Source: Lojkania enalia (lineage: Eukaryota > Ascomycota > Dothideomycetes > Pleosporales). From it: a DNA stretch of 64,000 nt. The translations under genes and the position numbers were made by a program. The DNA lies in contig ML986582.1 of the NCBI GenBank assembly GCA_010094045.1, positions 496,001-560,000 of the forward strand, read 5' to 3'. Positions 57,726-64,000 of the stretch are shown here, piece by piece (the first letter of the stretch is position 1; each line of letters starts with the position of its first letter). The notes below the pieces were generated by a model that was not told where the DNA came from, ran no database searches, and saw only the letters and a list, made by a program, of their open reading frames with translations.

Positions 57726-60484
57726 TTTGGAAAATTGCCTGGTTCAAGACGACTATCGAATGTTTCGCAATCAGTAGTCTTTCGATATACTGCCCAAATA
57801 ATAGCAAGATGTGCGTCTTTATGACCTTTTCTCTACCTAGAGTACAAAGGAGATTATTGGGGTTACGGAATGGATGTCTGCGGAGGCTGGTGGTGGGGAA
57901 CACAATTCATGGGGCTCCGAGAATAAATTCGCCGCTAGGAAATGAAGTGGCTGGTGAAAAGCACTCCAAAAGTGACAGAGTAAGAGGTGCATGCAGATGA
58001 CAATATCATGAAGTGAGGACATCGAAGCCGTAGTGAAGATGATGATGTAGCCAAGACAAATTGATGGCGTGTGAGTAAGATAATTTCCATCAGGAATAGA
58101 GATAGACCTACCTTTCGAGAGCATGAGTATTGCTGTAGGCGGAATAATAATGGTCTGATATGGGTAAAGTGATTGTATGTTGAGGGGATAGCAGGAGAGG
58201 GTGGCGCGTGCTACGATGTGGTGCTATAATCATTGCTTAATGGGAGGAGCTAACGGCATAGTCCATCCTGCCTTCCACACTTTGGATGATGCGAGCAGCC
58301 AATGACAACAGCAGCCCTCCACCTTTCTCTTCCTGTCGAATAATCACACTTCAAACGGATACAATGAGTAGCTGACCCAAAGAAAAGGATATATCAGTAA
58401 CTCGAGCTTTGGGTATCTGAATTGTTTTCCTAGGTTCGAGGTTTTGTCCAGGTTTGCCTTTTCGCGCACCTGAGAGAGGCGACCCCTATCAAGAAAACAT
58501 TTAAAATGCATGGGAGTTCCAGCTGTGGAGGATCTTGCGCCAGGGATTCATCGCCTTGGTATTCTTTGCGATTTGCATTGCTCTCCCTTTTTACGAGACC
58601 TTCCGGATGACAACCGGGCCATCTAGCGCCTGTCCGACCGTATCAGTAATGCAAGCAGTGATATAGATCATGTCTTCAGACAGTCGTTGACTCCCTCCTC
58701 GTCAGATAAAGCATAGTATTGTTCTTAGCTTTCCGTATTAGGGTCTTCTTTTGTGATATTACTATACATAGTTTGAGCTGCTATGGTACTTTTTGCGAAC
58801 GGGCCTTGATTTATTATATTGGGAGCTTGAAGTGTAACAGGAACATCACGATGCCGCAGTGTGCGGTGCAATGAGATGCTATCATAGACTCTAGAGCTGA
58901 ACAATTGCCATTGGCCCTGAACGACCCTCAGCGTAGAACATCTTACAAAAAAGCAAAATGCAAGCGGACGCGGATATCTGTAATGAGGATTTAGCAAGTC
59001 TACCGAGTACGATTTACTACTGTACGGCAGCATGTTATCCGGCTGCAGGTTGTATCGGATATCATCGCACAATATAAAATCACGCCGGATATCAGATGAT
59101 ATATCCTTTTTCTTGTGTATATAGATATGACCTGCTGGCCATCCTCAATCGAACCAATTCAGTTCCTCATATCTGTCCCTAAGACAAGATTCTACTCCCA
59201 CCACAATATCGGATCGGTAAGCAGAGAAGAAATCATGCCGTAGGTATTCAAACGCACATGAGTAGGAATAGCGAGGAGATTTAGAGGGTCATTGATGATA
59301 CTGGAAGCGTGTAGGTTGAGTTGGGTGTAGTGATACCCGGTAAAGTGGGTCGTATGTAGCGGTGAGATGAAAGTGTTGTTTTGGTACGTCCTCCCAAGGT
59401 TGGAGGTAGCACGAGCAAACCACGTGGCCCCAACTGGACATTGGGTCGAATAGGTTCGGGTCTAGCTGATAAATGGTAATAGATTGCCTGCAACATCACC
59501 TCCATTAGTGAATGCATAGATTTTTCTTCAATCACGAGTACGGGGTTTTGGCTTCGCACTGCAGCACGCGATCAATATTACGAGATGAAGTATATTGGGT
59601 AAAATAGTGTTTAAATGTGTGGGTCTGTGTAAGAGTCCTGTTAGTAGAACAGATATAAATTTCTAAGTAGCGGTGAATGCCGGGAATTACGTGAGAAGGA
59701 TTCTAAAACCAACAAAGTCCGCGCGACTGAGCACTGCAAGGAGTGTGTACTACGGATCTTTGATTCAATTATGCTTGGAATTTGACTAACTATTATCTAC
59801 GACGATTAAAGTAGTCGAAAGCTATGGCAGAACACATCATACTCCATAATATACAAATACCACCAAATGGTTACCGTTCCTACATTTGGCCTAGAGGAAG
59901 ACACACTATCTAACAGTCGTGACCCAATCTAGACAGAAGCAAGCGTTGAATCTACAAGTGGAAATTGATTTTTGATCTAAGAGATTGGCGTAATTGACTC
60001 GTATAGTGTAACTTGTGAACTACCCATACCGGCTTGACAACTGATACCACTCTGAGCGCAGATTTGCAAGCCAAAATGAAACGTCCTGCCAAATTAAAAT
60101 TTACAAGCTGCAAAGCCAATTATGCAGCCTATGTATCTTTAAGATTTAAAGAAAGGAATTGGCATATGGAAAAAAACATGTTTTGAATGAATGCCATTAC
60201 CTGAGGACAATATGGTCAACATCGCTTCATTGCTTCAAATGCAATGTTCAAAGAGGGCCTAAGTTATGCTTTTGTCAACCCGTTCCTTGACCCTATATCG
60301 TCGCTCACAATGTAAATGGTCGACGCATGTGACGTGCCATATTCGAAAAGCCACAGGTATATGAAAGATATGTTTGGTATACTGTCGTCGTCCGTCCTTT
60401 TTGAATTTACCTATATGGCATCAATCCAACGATGTATTCTATATTCGTGCAGCGATGCCAGCAGAAAGGTCAAAATTCTAAACC
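57726..60484. other. Gene-poor stretch
   Basis: 2.76 kb with short frames only. It includes the AT-hook gene's promoter and leader. Frames at 58725-59072 and 59281-59559 (minus strand) have no recognisable content. AT-rich tracts are frequent. Confidence 0.5.
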
Positions 60485-61309
60485 TCATGCTGCTAGAGAT
60501 CGTGGACGAAATCGTGTTGGCGAAGAGAAAGTTTTTTCGGATTGTTTCCCAATCTTGTTTTGGACGATCGTCATTACGTAAGGAATGCCTTGAGGTCCAT
60601 CACACATATCCAATGGAGTTGCTTTGTGCCTTCCACCCTTCTCGTTGACCAGATGTTCAATCGAGAATGTAACCTTTTTGCAATTGACTTTGCCTGCGCA
60701 CATGTATTCGAGAAAGAGCGCGGGATTCATTGATTTTAGGTCCCCATAGGTTCCAAGCCGCGGCTCATATCCGGTAATGACGATTGTTACATGTTCTAGG
60801 TAGATCTTGTACAATGCTGCCAAGGTTTGGTGAAGACATGTGCACGACAGGTGGGATGAGGGCATGGTAACAGCAACATGCGCCAAGAGACCGAGATGGT
60901 CGTTAGTCGGACCGCATATAGCAGTGATATTTGGTTGTCGATTTGCATCAATTGCACGACCCCATGGTTGGGAAGGGCTATGAATCCAACCATCTTGAAT
61001 GCTGCCTAGTAGTAATGGTACATCCCTTTCGGGTTTGAGGTGGGCCTTCATCTCTGTTTGAATCTGGCGGCAAACGAAATAAGCCCCGGTCCACATTGTA
61101 CCTTCTATGGTTTTGGGCGATAGCGTCATGTAATCATAAATCTGGAGTCGGATTTCGGTTGGGAGGCTAAGCAGTCTGCTGGCACCTGGAGCAGCTGCTC
61201 GTTGGCTGGGGCCGAGCATTGGGAGCGCAGCGGTCAAAAGCGAATCTCCAGGACTAGAGATGGAAAGACTTGAGAAAAGACGATCAACTCTAGCTTTTAT
61301 GGTAGTCAT
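60485..61309 (-). CDS. F-box-like protein, 274 residues
   Basis: Single exon starting MTTIKARVDRLFSSLS. The core RLLSLPTEIRLQIYDYMTLS (residues about 45-64) is the fungal F-box-like motif that in related proteins docks substrate adaptors onto SKP1. The rest has no leucine-rich or WD repeats. Conserved-looking stretches include ICGPTNDHLGLLAHVAVTMP and KKVTFSIEHLVNEKGGR, which resemble uncharacterised fungal proteins with this N-terminus. A role in SCF ubiquitin ligation is inferred from the family only. The start is the first ATG; the frame is open a little further upstream without an ATG. Confidence 0.7.
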   Translation of the reverse strand: MTTIKARVDRLFSSLSISSPGDSLLTAALPMLGPSQRAAAPGASRLLSLPTEIRLQIYDYMTLSPKTIEGTMWTGAYFVCRQIQTEMKAHLKPERDVPLLLGSIQDGWIHSPSQPWGRAIDANRQPNITAICGPTNDHLGLLAHVAVTMPSSHLSCTCLHQTLAALYKIYLEHVTIVITGYEPRLGTYGDLKSMNPALFLEYMCAGKVNCKKVTFSIEHLVNEKGGRHKATPLDMCDGPQGIPYVMTIVQNKIGKQSEKTFSSPTRFRPRSLAA

Positions 61310-61945
61310 TGTAGGCGGATGGTCTCGCTGTTTTGTTGCAATTATAGTGGGAGGCAAACATGTGCGCTGCTAGGCAGCCATGACGGAGCCTTCACGAATT
61401 GGTTGTGGTTTCATGCCAAGACGCTAACTATAAATGATCTTAGCCATACTATCACGTGAGACTATCACACTAAGGCAGGAGTCTGTCTATTTATTCATTG
61501 TTTCCGTATTAGAGAGCCCAGATATCATATCCTTTCAACTAAGCAAACACAAACTCTACATTTACCACGTGAACTGGACATCTCCATCCATCACAATAAA
61601 TAAGTGTGATGCTTGATCAATCTCATCTCTTGCAACATTTGGGGTTCAGCCACCCCAGCAGTATGTTTGCTGTACAAGCCTATTAGGAAGTATTTTAATC
61701 TGCTTACTTCCTTAGTGTGTTATTGTATCCTTCTCTATAAGCACTAACTATTATATCTTGGGTTAGTCCACTGTGCTTAAATGTCACCGGTTAATGGCAA
61801 AAATTAGGCCACCCTGTAAGACAACTGGGGGTATCATGCTCACAAATGGATCAAATGTCAGAGCCTTTTACAGCCCTGATTAAAACTGTTGGTCTTTCTA
61901 TTTCCTTTTTTTCCCTTTCATTTTCTCTGCTACTTTTACGTCATT
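61310..61945. promoter_or_regulatory. Divergent interval, F-box-like gene / UGT remnant
   Basis: 636 bases between divergent starts. AT-rich with TA-rich tracts. Nothing coding seen. Confidence 0.4.
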
Positions 61946-63605
61946 ATGGCTATGACTCAGCGACTTCTTTTCTTAAGCTCTATCCCTATATTTGCTCTTC
62001 TAGGCCTTCGGAACTTATCTCCAGTAACCTCTAGGTTTTTCCGGGATGTCCTTCAACCCTACGTCGCGGGGATAGGGCTAGGTTCCATTTTCCTCATAGT
62101 ACCCCCACGAGTTGAAACACCTATTCTCATGGCGTCCGTCTCGCATTCGTCCCATGTTGACAAGATTGCGGTACTCGCGCTAGAACTCGCTACGTTGGGG
62201 TATCCAGTGACCTTCATTACGGGAAAAGTGTTTGAAAAGCAGATTTGAAGTCTTCATCCCAGTATCAAATTCGTAGCTCTGATGGGTAACGAGGATAAGA
62301 TGAATGATGAAGATATGAAACGATGGCTAGCTATGTTGGGTCAAGATTGGGAAATTTTTGCTATGAAAAAAGTGCTTATCGATTCAATGCCAGAAGATCA
62401 AGCGACCATTTAAGCAGAGTTTCAAAAATTCCGTGCACAGTTCAGCAACGACAAGCCACTTATATTCATGTGGGACCAATCCTTTACTGGCCATTACCCG
62501 GTAATTCTAGGTGCACCGGGAATTATGCCGGACGTAAATATTGGCATCAGTCTGGCACCTCTGACTATCGAGTCAAATGATACATATCACGAACAAAAAG
62601 GCCGACCTTCTTGCTGCTAAAGCATGAAGGCTTACATAGGTGATATTTCCGGCTGACAATACATTTCCGTTCCAATCTGGTAAAATTGTCGCGTATCAGG
62701 GAGTATCAATTGCTGAGGTAAATATTGATGTATTGAAGGAGCGTAAGTGGCCTGCCTCGCTAGAAGCTGGCAATGGCGAGACTATATAGGAATGAAAACA
62801 GACCAACTATAATAGGATAGTAGAAACATGTGACAAAAATACCACAAACTGGACGCGATGCAAAAGCTGTACATTTTAAAGCGCCTCAAGAATTCTCCGA
62901 GGGATACTTCAATAAAGAAGTAAGCGGCTATTGGTGGATTAAGCTCTGTGAAATGAATGCAGTCCAAGATGCCTACCCCAACATTTACCATGCAATGAAC
63001 TCTCTTCCCGAAAAGCTCATTACACTCGGTATTCCTGAGTTTGAGTTCCCGAGGAGCGATTTAAAGACAGATGTTCGGTACTTTGGTGCTTTCAAAAAGT
63101 TGGTAGTCAGGGCAGTGAAAGGGCGCCGCAACTACCTATCTGGTGGGGAGATATCGCGACCGCTAAGGCAATAGGAAAAAAGATTATTGCAGTAAGCCAA
63201 GGAACCGTCGAAGTGAATCCAGAAGATATTATTCTTCCTACGCTCGAGGCACTGAAAGATTATGATGATGTTTTGGTAACTGCGACTCTTGTGGTCTCTG
63301 AGCCTGAACAAGTTCCAAATTTAATGGTTCCGAACAATGCTCAAGTTGCAAAGTTCATTCCATATGATCTTCTTCTGCCAATGGTGGGTTGATCTCTATG
63401 GCACCTTTGTCCTCTAATTAATTTAACACAGACCGATCTGCTTATCTCTAATGGTGGTTATAGGGCAGTCCAACACTGCCTTCGCCTTGGAATTCCACTT
63501 GTAGTGTCTGGCCTAGGTCAAGACAAGGCTACAACAAACTCAATCGTGCAATGGCCTGATGGGCGAGGTTGTGAAGGATTGGATGAGCTCAAAGGAAGGA
63601 AATAA
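61946..63605 (+). pseudogene. Decayed UDP-glycosyltransferase (GT1 family)
   Basis: The start (MAMTQRLLFLSSIPIFALLG; LALELATLGYPVTFITGK) and end (LLISNGGYRAVQHCLRLGIP) are those of fungal GT1 enzymes, which move glucose from UDP-glucose to small lipophilic molecules. The reading frame is broken. An in-frame TGA occurs at 62246 and a TAA at 62411, with family-like sequence continuing in frame through both. A 1-base loss in an A-run near 63095 moves the frame from FGAFKK to VGSQGSERAPQL. Further stops fall over 62590-62880. A GT-AG intron at 63384-63431 is still recognisable, joining DLLLPM to TDLLISNGG. After PDGRGCEGLDELKG the C-terminus is lost. Substrate cannot be inferred. Overall AT content is high. 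Confidence 0.8.
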
Positions 63606-64000
63606 AAATAAGCGGTGAAGTACCAAATCTTTTCGGCTTCATTATGTTGCAGAACTAAGATTTGGCTGGTTCAGCCGTAGGATACGGCGTGCGCATATCA
63701 AATTTTCTGGCGATATTTTCCAATCTAGTCATTGAATCATCAAATGACCATTGACATGCGGTCCCATCATCTCCTATAGTATTGATATCGAGTTTTAAAA
63801 GCAAAGAAATTAACCTTAGATAAATTTACCTGCTCATATTCCGTTATGACTGAATTTCTTCGTTCCTCTGAATTTAGATCTATTATAGATAACTTAAGAA
63901 GTGTGGCTTTCATTCTCTCGTGCTAACATTTAAAGAATATTGAAATTTTAACCGACTCATTTTGAGCCTTTACAAGGATACTGTTATTTTTTGAGCGGTA
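63606..64000. other. AT-rich sequence at window end
   Basis: No gene seen. Likely continues the gene-poor region. Confidence 0.4.

Noticed and set aside
57382..57777. 131-codon plus-strand frame over the AT-hook gene
   Set aside because: Antisense to a better supported gene with an AT-hook motif; no domain of its own.
1..64000. CRISPR arrays, bacterial operons, phage genes
   Set aside because: Spliced introns and fungal families throughout; no direct-repeat arrays were seen.

Overview
The window is nuclear DNA from a filamentous ascomycete (Pezizomycotina). Genes are closely packed and lie on both strands. Most carry short GT-AG introns, mainly 46-170 nt, usually with a CTAAC-like branch site shortly before the acceptor. 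The gene types point the same way: HET incompatibility protein, fungal F-box-like proteins, KRE2-type mannosyltransferase, PHO89-type phosphate transporter and a fungal B56 subunit. Class and species cannot be settled from sequence alone; Leotiomycetes is only a weak guess.

Layout. 1-9.3 kb: the glucosidase II alpha gene (cut by the left edge) is divergent from nucleoside diphosphate kinase. This is followed by a large protein with a telomeric ssDNA-binding (POT1/CDC13-type) domain at its C-terminus. 9.3-19.2 kb: a gene-poor accessory stretch with a HET-domain gene, two orphan ORFs, a small hypothetical gene and a frameshifted F-box-like gene. 19.2-33.5 kb: TRA1 (3.8 k residues, the SAGA/NuA4 scaffold) and a Na+/phosphate symporter. 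33.5-37 kb: a noncoding, AT-rich, G-poor stretch. 37-57.7 kb: a core block with fatty acid elongase, PP2A B56 subunit (RTS1), TFIIIC tau95, FGAM synthase (ADE6), cytochrome c oxidase subunit VI (COX6), a GT15 mannosyltransferase, a GCP5-like gamma-tubulin complex protein, a 58-residue membrane protein and an AT-hook protein. 57.7-64 kb: a second gene-poor stretch with an intact F-box-like gene and a decayed UDP-glycosyltransferase.

Most genes are single-copy housekeeping genes with no shared pathway, and there is no biosynthetic cluster. Glucosidase II (ER N-glycan trimming) and the GT15 enzyme (Golgi mannosylation) both serve glycoprotein maturation but are 50 kb apart. Several pairs are divergent over short shared promoters (glucosidase II/NDK, mannosyltransferase/GCP5, RTS1/TFIIIC). 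The less ordinary observations are: a stop-free 48-nt intron inside TRA1 that can be skipped or retained without changing frame; SUMO-interaction-like motifs in the telomere-binding candidate; a long open in-frame extension upstream of NDK; Pho4/NUC-1-type sites upstream of the phosphate transporter; and two decaying accessory genes. I found no convincing wholly new multi-gene system.
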